From: Mucilaginibacter xinganensis
GTDB taxonomy: Bacteria; Bacteroidota; Bacteroidia; Sphingobacteriales; Sphingobacteriaceae
Direction: 5' to 3'
DNA length: 64,000 nucleotides
Assembly (NCBI GenBank): GCA_026225055.1
Contig: JAMFSA010000047.1
Coordinates: forward strand, 1 to 64,000
The notes under the pieces are model-generated. The model saw only the letters and a list, made by a program, of their open reading frames with translations. It searched no databases and was not told the origin of the DNA. The translations under genes were made by a program, and so were the position numbers. Positions 28,702 to 37,900 of the stretch are shown in pieces; position 1 is the stretch's first letter, and the number at the start of each line of letters is the position of its first letter.

Positions 28702-29276
28702 ATTGCCGTGTTATCAGTTGGTTGTGAACTATTGCCGGGGCTTGCCAGCCATGCCCTTAATTTCTTTTTACCATCAGCCAAATGCCAGCGCGATGTACCT
28801 TCGGTTATATTTAACTGTTCGCCTATTTCTTTATGTGAATAGCCATCAATCACCGACAGGTTAAAAATAACCCTGGTGGCATCAGGCAATTGTTGGATGG
28901 TTTTTAACAGATCCTCAGCATAAAGCTTGCTTAGTACTGTTGGCTCTATAAAAAAATCGTCCGAATCCTGGTCATCGTAGGCCTCGGTATTAAATTTTAA
29001 TTCTTTCCGGCTAAAATCAATTGCCGTACGGATGATAATGGTGCATACCCAGGCACCGAGGTCACCTTTTTGCGCATCATAAGTTTTAATGTTTTGGAAG
29101 ATCTTTAAAAAACCCTCGTTCAGCGCCTCCTGTGCCAGGTCTTTGGTTTTTAAGTAGCGATAACAAATACGCAGCATTTGGGCATAGAAATGCCTGTACA
29201 GACTTTCCTGAGCGGCACGCTCATTGCCTATACAACCTTCTACCAGCTTTGTAACCTGCTTCTTAGAAAGATCCAT
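28698..29276 (-). CDS. ECF-type RNA polymerase sigma factor
   Basis: Sigma-70 family factor of 192 residues. Region 2 (about 20-95) contains RICYRYLKTKDLAQEALNEGFLKIFQNI, and region 4 (about 125-180) contains the helix-turn-helix SVIDGYSHKEIGEQLNITEGTSRWHLADGKKKL. The insert between them is acidic. It starts the two-gene operon with the envelope-spanning barrel protein; 4-base overlap. No FecR-type anti-sigma is nearby, so control probably runs through the partner protein or transcriptionally. Confidence 0.9.
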   Translation of the reverse strand: MDLSKKQVTKLVEGCIGNERAAQESLYRHFYAQMLRICYRYLKTKDLAQEALNEGFLKIFQNIKTYDAQKGDLGAWVCTIIIRTAIDFSRKELKFNTEAYDDQDSDDFFIEPTVLSKLYAEDLLKTIQQLPDATRVIFNLSVIDGYSHKEIGEQLNITEGTSRWHLADGKKKLRAWLASPGNSSQPTDNTAI

Positions 29277-29335
29277 CCAGTATTATATCGCGCTAAAATC
29301 TTAACATCTTTAACTGTCTTACGTTGTCTTTTAGT

Positions 29336-29421
29336 AAAACGCGGGGCCGGAATGAAAATAAATTTTTTAATGTTGATCGGAGGTTAATTTATAAAATATC
29401 TATCAGCTAACCCCGCGTTTT
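29336..29421. promoter_or_regulatory. 11-bp inverted repeat in the divergent sigma/lipoprotein gap
   Basis: AAAACGCGGGG at 29336-29346 recurs as its exact reverse complement at 29411-29421. The arms are 64 bases apart in the 210-bp space between divergent genes. The GC-rich core stands out in AT-rich sequence. It may be a pair of operator half-sites serving both directions. Confidence 0.35.
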
Positions 29422-29486
29422 GAATTTTAGCGGCGTAGTGTAGTTGTAAGCATGAAATAATCATTAAACAAATTAAAAACTAAACC

Positions 29487-30434
29487 ATGAAACAGCTATT
29501 ATTATTCGGGGTCGTACTATTGATGCTATCATTATTCTTCTTTACGGGGTGTAAAAAGGATGGCTTCGTCGCTCCCAAAATCAAGGATTCAACAGTTACA
29601 ACCCTTGCCTCCGGTAGTTATTATTACCTTACAACAGACAACAACGGCAATCTGTACACGCTTGGCTACAATGCCGATACAGTTTATAAGTTTGACGCTA
29701 CAAGTGGCAAAACCCGTTTCTACGCGTTGCCAGTTACAACCGATCATGATACGGTAGTTGTAAATAAACTGCAATGCTTAGCCAGCGATTCATCAGGCAA
29801 TATTTATACGTTAAGCGTAAATAATGCAGGCAATGCAAATGTTATCGAAATTCCGAAATCGGGTTCGGCCAGTGCCGTTTTTAATAATATCGATGCTAAA
29901 AATGGTTCGCGGATAACCAATATAGCCAGCAGTAAAGGCAACTTTTATTTTAGCGATGGTACCGGCATTTATGAGATCGCGCCAGGCGGCACACCGGTTC
30001 TGCTGGCAACCAGCTTTTCATCCGACTTCGCAATTGATGCAAATGGCAATGTTATTTACACTACCTATACTTATGCAAATAATGTAGGTGAAATTAATCT
30101 TAATCAGGTTACCCCGCAGGGCATAAAATCGGTCTTGATTGCCAATTTGTATAATACAGGAAACAGCTCTGTTTTTGGTGCTGATATAACTACTGACAGA
30201 TATGGTAACATATATGCAGGTATAACTAACAACACTTTTACCCTGCTTAAAGTAAGCGCTGCCAAAAAAGTAAGCACAATAATGACAAGCGTTTTCGGCA
30301 ATGTTGATGGTCCGTTACATTCAGCTGAGATCGGTGCTGCATTTAACCTGGTAGCCGATCCAACCGGAAATATTTATTTCTCACAATATACTGCTAATAA
30401 CTCTGTTTTCTCGCTCCGAAAAATAACTTTCTAA
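29487..30434 (+). CDS. Putative NHL-type beta-propeller lipoprotein
   Basis: Lipoprotein of 315 residues with lipobox FTGC (Cys22). The rest consists of NHL-like repeats, visible as recurring 'dGNlYtl' strands (NNGNLYTLGYNADTVYKFD, SSGNIYTLSVN, ANGNVIYTTY, RYGNIYAGIT, PTGNIYFSQY). This predicts a roughly six-bladed propeller. Function unknown; such proteins bind partners or ligands at the cell surface or in the periplasm. It stands alone, followed by a good terminator. Confidence 0.72.
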   Translation: MKQLLLFGVVLLMLSLFFFTGCKKDGFVAPKIKDSTVTTLASGSYYYLTTDNNGNLYTLGYNADTVYKFDATSGKTRFYALPVTTDHDTVVVNKLQCLASDSSGNIYTLSVNNAGNANVIEIPKSGSASAVFNNIDAKNGSRITNIASSKGNFYFSDGTGIYEIAPGGTPVLLATSFSSDFAIDANGNVIYTTYTYANNVGEINLNQVTPQGIKSVLIANLYNTGNSSVFGADITTDRYGNIYAGITNNTFTLLKVSAAKKVSTIMTSVFGNVDGPLHSAEIGAAFNLVADPTGNIYFSQYTANNSVFSLRKITF

Positions 30435-30460
30435 CCTGCATCTCCACCTAAACCATAAAA

Positions 30461-30488
30461 AGCCGGCAGCGCACTTGAGCTGTCGGCT
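30461..30488. terminator. Intrinsic terminator, usable on both strands
   Basis: A 10-bp stem with one G-U pair (30461-30470 / 30479-30488), an 8-base loop, an A-run before it and TTTTTT after it. It separates the propeller lipoprotein gene from the convergent ankyrin gene. Confidence 0.85.
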
Positions 30489-30540
30489 TTTTTATATAGA
30501 TTAAAATCTTAGGTAAATGCAGGCTTGGAAAAGAGCAGTT

Positions 30541-30966
30541 TTATAGCGATGCGCTAAGCATGCTTAATATGGTTGGGTCGTTAAGCCCTTTGGCATAGTC
30601 TGCTGCCGATTTATGTTTTTTGTCTTCAATTTTGGCATTAGCGCCGTGCTGTACCAGTACTTTAATTAAGGATGTGTTGCCAGCGTTTACAGCGGCAATT
30701 AAAGCGGTATTGCCTTCATTGTCCTGTAAATTAACATCGGCATCCTTTTCAATCAGGAAGTCGGCAGCGCGTTGCTGGTTTTCTTTTACTGCTAAAATTA
30801 AAGGCGTGTTTCCTTTAGTGTCGCGGGTATTGATGTTTATACCGTAATTCAGCAAAAATTTAATACCGGTTACATCATTTGATTGTGCCGCCTTAAAAAT
30901 GTTTTGTGCAAAAATGGGTAATGAGAGGAATAAGGATAAACCTAATAGGATAACTTTTTTTTTCAT
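30541..30966 (-). CDS. Exported ankyrin-repeat protein
   Basis: Small protein of 141 residues with a signal peptide ending PIFAQ (residue 21) and three to four ankyrin repeats (NARDTKGNTPLILAVKE-like units: 'DTKGNTPLILAV', 'DNEGNTALIAAV', then a final degenerate one). It is probably a periplasmic protein-binding module. Bacterial homologues are sometimes linked to oxidative-stress enzymes, but no such neighbour is seen here. Confidence 0.83.
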   Translation of the reverse strand: MKKKVILLGLSLFLSLPIFAQNIFKAAQSNDVTGIKFLLNYGININTRDTKGNTPLILAVKENQQRAADFLIEKDADVNLQDNEGNTALIAAVNAGNTSLIKVLVQHGANAKIEDKKHKSAADYAKGLNDPTILSMLSASL

Positions 30967-31513
30967 TTAATTAAATTGTTTTTGGGCCTGCGCCAGTTAA
31001 AAATCATGGTAACCTACGGATTATCAATGATTTTAGCTCTTAATGGATCGGTGATTTTCAAGATGTGTTTTACAATGCCGCGCACTGATTTCGTATTACG
31101 AAATGCTAATGATGATAAGCGTGGTGTAATAATTACACTGATAAAAAGCGTTCTATAAGTTGTAAGGAAAACTTGTAAAAACCATATTTAAATATCAGTT
31201 TATCAGTAGATTAACTGATAGTATAGTTAAGTGATTCATTAATGACATTTAAATGACAAATCTAACTGTTGAATAAAGCTCGATTTTTGATAAATATTCG
31301 GCATCTAAAACTCTGGTCAATGAATAATCCAATCTGATTATATCTAAACAAACGTTAAATATAAAGCCTGGATTTGCTTTTTATTAAGTTTACTCGCCAC
31401 GCATAAAAACAAGAGAAAGAAAACGTACCTTTGCAAAATTATTTTCTTGAACAGTGCCCGTTAATTTCTAAAGGCTTTCCTCTTCAACGACAATAAGTTA
31501 CAAAACACAGGTC
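30967..31513. promoter_or_regulatory. 547-bp gap with a -7 element before the DnaJ-KTSC gene
   Basis: AT-rich and free of a credible gene; a 60-codon frame at 30976-31158 lacks protein-like composition. A perfect -7 motif TACCTTTG lies at 31426-31433 about 80 bases before the next ATG. The -33 position has no TTTG. A short inverted pair (TTATCAGT/ACTGATA) is seen near 31200-31220. Confidence 0.4.
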
Positions 31514-31963
31514 ATGAAAAAAATTGTTGATTACAGGAAACTTTTAGAAGTAAATAAAGACGCGGAACTGGCAGAACTTAAAACTGTTTACAGGAGCCTG
31601 ATGAAAACCTGGCACCCTGATAAATTTCAGGAAAGCGCTGAGGCTAAGCTGGCTGCTGAAGAAAAAAGTAAGCATATTATTGAAGCTTACCATTTTTTAG
31701 TAAGCATAGCGCCTGAAACATTAAGCCAAACACAAGAAGAATATAACACTACTACCGGCACCTGCGGCATACAGGATTTTGAATATCAATCACAAGTACT
31801 TAAAATATATTTTACCGACGAGAGTGTGTATGAATATTTTGATGTACCCAAAGAAGTTTACCGCAAACTGATCAACGCCGACTCACCGGGCCGTTTTGCC
31901 AGAAGGCATATTTTTAACAGCTACGTATACAGAAGCGTTAATAAGCTTGTTGCCAACGGATAA
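31514..31963 (+). CDS. DnaJ-KTSC domain protein
   Basis: Cytoplasmic protein of 149 residues. The N-terminal J domain (about 4-66) has the HPD signature in KTWHPDKF. A C-terminal KTSC domain (about 83-145) starts SQVLKIYFTDESVYEYFDVP and includes GRFARRHIFNSYVYRSV. The J domain should stimulate an Hsp70 ATPase; KTSC domains are proposed to bind nucleic acid or lysyl-tRNA synthetase-like partners, with no settled role. It lacks the G/F and zinc-finger regions of DnaJ, so it is a class C co-chaperone. Confidence 0.85.
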   Translation: MKKIVDYRKLLEVNKDAELAELKTVYRSLMKTWHPDKFQESAEAKLAAEEKSKHIIEAYHFLVSIAPETLSQTQEEYNTTTGTCGIQDFEYQSQVLKIYFTDESVYEYFDVPKEVYRKLINADSPGRFARRHIFNSYVYRSVNKLVANG

Positions 31964-32104
31964 TTAAAGCTATTTTCACAGCTAAAAAGGGGCTGAACAA
32001 ATATTAACAATTACTGATAATTAACTATTGGTGAGTTTGATATGTGTTTAGCCCCTTATTTATTATTATTGTTTTTATTATATTTACTTGTAAAAAACAG
32101 CCAT

Positions 32105-32839
32105 ATGAAAGCCTTGATCCTATCTGCCGTTTTAGCCGTTTGTCTTTATTCCTGTAAAGAAAAAACGCAGACCCCGCCACCACCTGCTTTTGGAGGGTCA
32201 CATTTAATTGACACCGCCATAATTACGGCGGATCAACAAGCCAAACTTACTCCCGAAAAAATACTGGACAACCTGAAACAGGGCAATAAAGAATACACCG
32301 AAGACCAGTTGGTGGTTAGAAATACTTCCGAACGCATCCGCCAGGCGTCAACCGGGCAGTATCCGGGTACTGTTGTGCTGGCCTGCATGGATTCGCGCGT
32401 GCCGGTTGAGGATATCTTTCATGCAGGTATCGGCGATATGTTTGTAACACGTGTAGCCGGTAATGTGGTAAATGAAGATATATTGGGTAGTATGGAATAT
32501 GGCTGTAAGGTATCGGGCGCTAAAGTGATCGTAGTGTTAGGGCATGAGCATTGCGGAGCGATCACATCGGCCATTAAAGATGTTAAGCTGGGTAATATTA
32601 CTGAGTTGCTTTCAAAAATCACACCCGCTATAAAAGACCTTGACAATACTTATAAGGGCGATAAAAAATATACTAATGCCGATTACGTAGAAAAAGTATG
32701 TGAGGAGAATGTGCGCCTATCTATAAAAAATATCAGGGACAAAAGCCCGATATTGAAGGATATGGAAACACAACATCAACTGCTTATTGTTGGCGCTGTA
32801 TATGATATGCAAACAGGCGCGGTAACTTTTTTACAATAG
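32105..32839 (+). CDS. Beta-class carbonic anhydrase, predicted lipoprotein
   Basis: Zinc enzyme interconverting CO2 and bicarbonate, about 244 residues. The ATG at 32105 is chosen over 32042 because it begins a compact lipoprotein signal with lipobox LYSC (Cys17). Zinc ligands Cys94 (in ACMDSRVP), His147 and Cys150 (GHEHC) are all present, as are the Asp96/Arg98 dyad. Beta-class enzymes are mostly cytoplasmic, so the predicted lipidation and periplasmic location are unusual, though known in several Bacteroidota. Single gene. Confidence 0.88.
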   Translation: MKALILSAVLAVCLYSCKEKTQTPPPPAFGGSHLIDTAIITADQQAKLTPEKILDNLKQGNKEYTEDQLVVRNTSERIRQASTGQYPGTVVLACMDSRVPVEDIFHAGIGDMFVTRVAGNVVNEDILGSMEYGCKVSGAKVIVVLGHEHCGAITSAIKDVKLGNITELLSKITPAIKDLDNTYKGDKKYTNADYVEKVCEENVRLSIKNIRDKSPILKDMETQHQLLIVGAVYDMQTGAVTFLQ

Positions 32840-33101
32840 CGAAAAGTTATATCTTGTAATCCGATGGATGCGAAAAGTTACATGATTTAAAAACTTTGCG
32901 AAGGAGTAGGACTAAATCATAAAAAGCGTAATTTTTCGAATTGTTTTTTGAGTAAATAGATATTTTAAATTTTCTTATATAAAACTATAGATAAAATCTA
33001 TGTATATAAAAAACGATACCCTTTTCTGTAATGGGGCTTTATTGGCTGTTTTTTAGGTCCGCATTTTAGCTGTCCTGCATATTGAATAGAGGCAATTTCG
33101 C

Positions 33102-33482
33102 CTAATGAGTTGTCGGCGCTTCAGTCAATACACTATCTACCACAAAATGGCTTACCCCCCGCCACGGCAGGGCGTGCAGGTATTCTTTATAGTGCAATTG
33201 CAGAAATCCGCCTGCATCATGATTAAGTTTATCGGCTACTTTTTCGTCGGTTACTGAAAAAATAAATTCATTTGAAACAATATGGCCCGGTTGCTGCGAT
33301 TGCAGGCCAGCTTGTATCAGCCTACCCTCGTAGGTTTTAAACATATAACCCTTCTTTACAAAATAATTAAGCTGCCCGGCCTTCACACCTTCGCCAAATA
33401 CGAAATAATATCGGGAGTAAATAATAGATGCAAGTGCTATGATAAGTACAACGATGATGATGGTGATGATCTTCTTTTTCAT
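33102..33482 (-). CDS. Small single-pass membrane protein, function unknown
   Basis: Protein of 126 residues: a lysine start, one hydrophobic helix (about 5-24) and a periplasmic beta-rich domain (GEGVKAGQLNYFVKKGYMFKTYEGRLIQ, then the HYKEYLHALPWRGVSHFVV block near the end). This is a recurrent Bacteroidota family that databases sometimes mislabel as 6-phosphogluconate dehydrogenase; no dehydrogenase motif is present. The 262-bp gap to the carbonic anhydrase gene holds only a short direct repeat (GCGAAAAGTTA). Confidence 0.7.
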   Translation of the reverse strand: MKKKIITIIIVVLIIALASIIYSRYYFVFGEGVKAGQLNYFVKKGYMFKTYEGRLIQAGLQSQQPGHIVSNEFIFSVTDEKVADKLNHDAGGFLQLHYKEYLHALPWRGVSHFVVDSVLTEAPTTH

Positions 33483-33575
33483 AAATAGGCCTTTATCAAA
33501 TTTAATTAAAAAGTTTCGATACTAATAATATGGAGATATTTAAAAGTTTATGCCCTATTGCAGTCCAGTTAGCAC

Positions 33576-34907
33576 CTATTTCTGCATTTTAAGCTGATCT
33601 GCCACTATTTGCCCTACGGCTTTACCATAGCCGGTAGATACCATACATGAATTATGAAAGTGGATGCCACCATAAAACCTCGAAATGGCAGTTTCGGTAG
33701 CCGCCTGGCGGAAAGATGTAAACGAACGGCTTTTTATACCAAATTCAAGTTCGGAAGTATCGGTATAAGCTACATTATCGCCCAAAGTACTGGTTAATGC
33801 TTCGGCTGCCGCTGCTGAGATGGTGCAATGCCCGCAGCTATATTCTGGGAATGGAGGCGTTTGCAGGTGTGGTCGCCAGCGGTCGTTAAAATTAGCGTCG
33901 ATCACTGTTTCGGGCCTTGCGGTTTTGTACTGGTATTTAACCGTCCAGCATTGTATAAAGGCATCAAACAAGGCGATGGAAGTTTTAGCATAAGCGCACA
34001 CGGTTGTATTAAAATCGGCATTCACTTTTTTTGCCGCGATGCCCGTAATGCTCATCCAATGGCCACCCGGCGAGAACTTTTTGGATACGTACATCATGTG
34101 CCCGTTCAGGTTTAATTTACCGGGATTATCATCCCAAAAATCAGCAATAGCGGTTTGTTCCGGATTAAGATGATCGCCGGTGTTTTGGATCAGCTTCACT
34201 TCTTTATAATATTTCGACGAAGTATCTTTTACGTTATAGGCGGGTGGTGGATCAAACTTAACCTGTGTGGTGCTTTTTAATACCATGCGGCGTATTTCTT
34301 TCCAGTGCGGTTCAATGGCATCGGTATAGGCCGGGGGAGTGGGCACCCATCTGCCGGCTGAATCCTTTATGGTGTACTTTTCGCCAGTGCGTGTTTGTAG
34401 GTAGTTATCTTTTATACTCCATTTGATGATGCTTTTTGCTACGGAATTGGCATAGTCTTCTGAGTTTTTCATCACTTCATCAGGCATGCCGTTTTCAAGT
34501 GCAAGGTCGCGCAGGCTATCCACATAATCTTTCATACTGCCTGCCGGGAAGGTCACCAGTTCACCAACATTACAAAAAGCCAGCATGGCCGCGTATTCGT
34601 AGCAAATATTTCCCCCTTTTGGGAGATGAGCAATCGTTGTAAAGCCATTAACCTGCCCTACTAATGATTGGTAGTGTTTAGGGTCGCCACCAGCAATTAC
34701 TTCATAAGCGGCAATATTGGCGTAGGCATAGTTGCGCGATGCCACTACCGGGCTAAAGTTATTGCCCATTACCACGGAGTTAAGTGCGTGTACAGTGTTG
34801 CTATACAATTGCGGATTGCGGAATACTTTTTTATAATCGGTATGCTTGCATGAAGAAAGCACAAACAAGGTGGACAATAAGTATAAGTATAAGAAAATCC
34901 GTTTCAT
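33576..34907 (-). CDS. Vanadium-dependent haloperoxidase / PAP2-like lipoprotein
   Basis: Lipoprotein of 443 residues (lipobox LSSC, Cys20) with the all-helical PAP2/haloperoxidase fold. The three oxyanion-site blocks are visible: the Lys/Arg block near KTARPETVID, the PPFPEYSCGHCTISAAAAEAL block, and SRFYGGIHFHNS with the axial His. The usual SGHS loop reads CGHC here, with Ser replaced by Cys on both sides of the Gly-His. This group in Bacteroidota commonly neighbours FG-GAP/UnbV proteins, as here (17 bp after the next gene's stop on the same strand). It could be a halogenating enzyme or an acid phosphatase; substrate unknown. Confidence 0.85.
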   Translation of the reverse strand: MKRIFLYLYLLSTLFVLSSCKHTDYKKVFRNPQLYSNTVHALNSVVMGNNFSPVVASRNYAYANIAAYEVIAGGDPKHYQSLVGQVNGFTTIAHLPKGGNICYEYAAMLAFCNVGELVTFPAGSMKDYVDSLRDLALENGMPDEVMKNSEDYANSVAKSIIKWSIKDNYLQTRTGEKYTIKDSAGRWVPTPPAYTDAIEPHWKEIRRMVLKSTTQVKFDPPPAYNVKDTSSKYYKEVKLIQNTGDHLNPEQTAIADFWDDNPGKLNLNGHMMYVSKKFSPGGHWMSITGIAAKKVNADFNTTVCAYAKTSIALFDAFIQCWTVKYQYKTARPETVIDANFNDRWRPHLQTPPFPEYSCGHCTISAAAAEALTSTLGDNVAYTDTSELEFGIKSRSFTSFRQAATETAISRFYGGIHFHNSCMVSTGYGKAVGQIVADQLKMQK

Positions 34908-34923
34908 CGGGTATCTGTTATTA

Positions 34924-37900
34924 TTATTTATTTAAAGTATAAGCTTTTAAGGGCGCATCATTTGCGCCGAAAATGATTTGCTGGCCTGCGGCTGTATTGA
35001 TAGTTTCGGCGCTGCGGATATCATCGCGCAGGTTAAACCCGCTTTTGTATTGCGGTACATAAGTGAAATTACCTTTGCCATCATTCAATAATAAAACGCC
35101 ATGATTTGCTTTGTACCTGCCAAATTTTACACGGGTCCAGGCATTGTTACCTGTAAGCACCAGGTCGGGTTTGCCATCGTGGTTGGCATCAACACTCACA
35201 ATGCTGTATACCGGTGAATACTGCGCCTCGATAGGCAGTTTTTTTAGTTTGAAACCATTGCTGCCATCATTTTCAAGATAGATGGTTTCCGCGGTTTCTG
35301 CTTTCAGGGTGATGGCACCTTTCATTTGCTCAAGGGTAAAAACGTCATCCATAGTAGCATCGGCATAAGGGGCGTAGTCAAGGAATTTCTTTTTCAGAAC
35401 CGGGATCTGGTCCATTAGGTCATCGCGTGACGGAGCTGGGTAATTAACCCCATCAATATAATAACACAGTACCGGATCGATAGTACCGTTCTTGTCAAAA
35501 TCCTTATAACAGATAGATAGTGGCTGCTTCGCGCTGGATTTAAACTGGGTATTCAGGCCTATGTTGCCTATAACGAGATCAAGTTTTCCATCGCCGTTGA
35601 GGTCTGCAGCATTAATTTTGTTCCATAACCCGCTTGATGGGAATTTGATATATTTTGCCGATTGATCAACCAGTTTGCCATTTTGATTGATGAACACCTT
35701 TATCGGCATCCATTCACCCACAACAATCAGGTCAGGCTTTTTATCGCCATTCAGGTCGAGCCATACCGCATCGGTTACCATGCCGATATGGGCCAGTGCC
35801 GGGCAAATCTTTTGGGTGGCATCGGTAAAGTGGCCCTTGCCATCGTTTATCAACAACATACTTTGCGGGGCAACCGGGTATTTGCCGGGGATAACCCTGC
35901 CGCCTACAAAAATATCCATTGCACCATCGCCATTAATATCGGCAGCTTTTACACAGCCCTTGCTGAAAAGCATTGCGGGCAGCGCGCCTTTGCTGAGCTT
36001 AAAGTTGCCTTTACCATCGTTAATATAAATGTGATCCTGGAAAACGGTATCATGTTCGGCAAATTCATAGCCGCCACTGGCTACGTACAGATCAGGTTTG
36101 CCATCGTTATTAACATCAATAAACTGGGCCTTTACCGTTTCGCGTGCCGAATCTTTTTCAATGGAAGGTTCAGCTTTATAAACAAATGAGCCATTGGCCT
36201 GCTGCACATATATGCGGCTGGGCTGGCCTTTTGCTCCACCTACAAAAATATCTTCACGACCATCACCATTAATATCGGCCTTAGCCAAACAAGGCCCCTG
36301 GCGCGACAGGTAATTAGGCATTAATGCCTGAACGTTAAAGTCGTTAAAATCATTTTCCTTATGCACAAAACCGGGGGCTTTGGTGTTTTTAAAGTATTGG
36401 TTATGTTTAACGGTATCTGCAACCCACTTAAGCGGCGCTTCGGTCCATTTTACGGTTAGCGTTTGTTTAGCTTTTACATTTTGCAGTTTCTGCATTTTAT
36501 CATCGGGCCATATCACAACTACAGAGTCAGCAATATCATGGTTACCTAAACCAAAGTTCAACACCTGGTCTACAGAAGATTGGAAACCCCTCACCGGGAA
36601 CTGCTCCTGGTAATATAAATTCCCTTTGCAATACACCTTTACCTTGGCGCCAATGCCAAAAGTGTTTTTAGGGCTGCCCTGGAATTTTACTTTCAACCAG
36701 TTATTTTGTTTATCAATTATCGTCGCATTGTTTTTGTAGATGAATGCTTTTTGGTTGATGTTGTTGATCACCAGGTCCATGCCACCGTCATTGTTTAGGT
36801 CGACATAGGCTGCGCCCGAGGATACAGAGCTTTGATCGAGCCCCCAATCTTTGATCTTGTTGGTGAACAGGCAATTGCCTGCATTTTGATAAATATAGTT
36901 AGGTATAACTACCGAAGGCATTTTCTCCACCATATCCCTCGCGGATGTTTGGTTTGTGCCGCCCATGCGTTGTTCCAACAGCGTATTTGCCTGGTATTTA
37001 ACAAAGTCCATGTCGTTAAAATCGCGCACGTAGCCGTTGCTCACAAAAAGATCCTTGTTGCCGTCGTTATCAAAATCGGAGAACAGGGCCGACCAACTCC
37101 AGTCGGTATTGGATACGCCGCTCATTTGCCCTATTTCGCTGAATGTGCCATCGCCATTGTTCTTTTGCAGCATATTGCGGCTAAACTGGTAGTAGAACCC
37201 ATTTTTAAACAAGAATTGGAATTTGTTAAACCCTTCGGATCCGCTGTGCATTTTTTGCGCGTGATTGCTTTCGGGCAGCATATCAAGCGTCATCAGGTCG
37301 GGGTAACCATCGTTGTTGATATCAGCAAAATCAGATCCCATGGAATTGAGCGGCACTTCATCCATTGATTGGCTGAGCTTTTCGGTAAAGGTGCCGTTGC
37401 CATTGTTCATGAACAGGTAATCGGGCTCATTAAAATCGTTGCTTACATATATATCAGGCCAACCGTCGTTGTTTACATCGGATACGGCAACGCCCAGCCC
37501 GAAAGTGAGCACGTTTGAGGTAATACCGGCTTGTTTACTTACATCGGTAAAATGGCCATTATCATTGCGGTATAGTTTGCAGGCAAATTGTGGCTGCTGA
37601 TCGCGCCTCAGGTAAATGCTCAGGTAGCTGTCGGTTGAATATTCCTGTAAAGAATGGTTGATGAGGAACATATCCAGATCGCCATCTTTATCATAATCAA
37701 AAAACACGGCCTGGGTTGAGTAGCCATCATCATCCAGGCCATATTTTTTCCCTTCTTCGGTAAAAGTGGTGTTGCCGTTATTTATGAATAATAAGTTTTT
37801 TCGGTTTTTAGGGTCCTTATCAGCCGAACGGCAAACATAAACATCCAGCTTGCCGTCACCATTTACATCGGCCATGGTAGCGCCGGTACACCAGCCGGTA

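Noticed and set aside
30976..31158. 60-codon plus-strand frame after the ankyrin gene
   Set aside because: No protein-like pattern and it overlaps the likely promoter region of the ankyrin gene.
36832..37368. 178-codon frame opposite the large FG-GAP lipoprotein gene
   Set aside because: It is antisense to repetitive Asp-rich calcium loops, whose reverse complement stays open by composition; no protein features.
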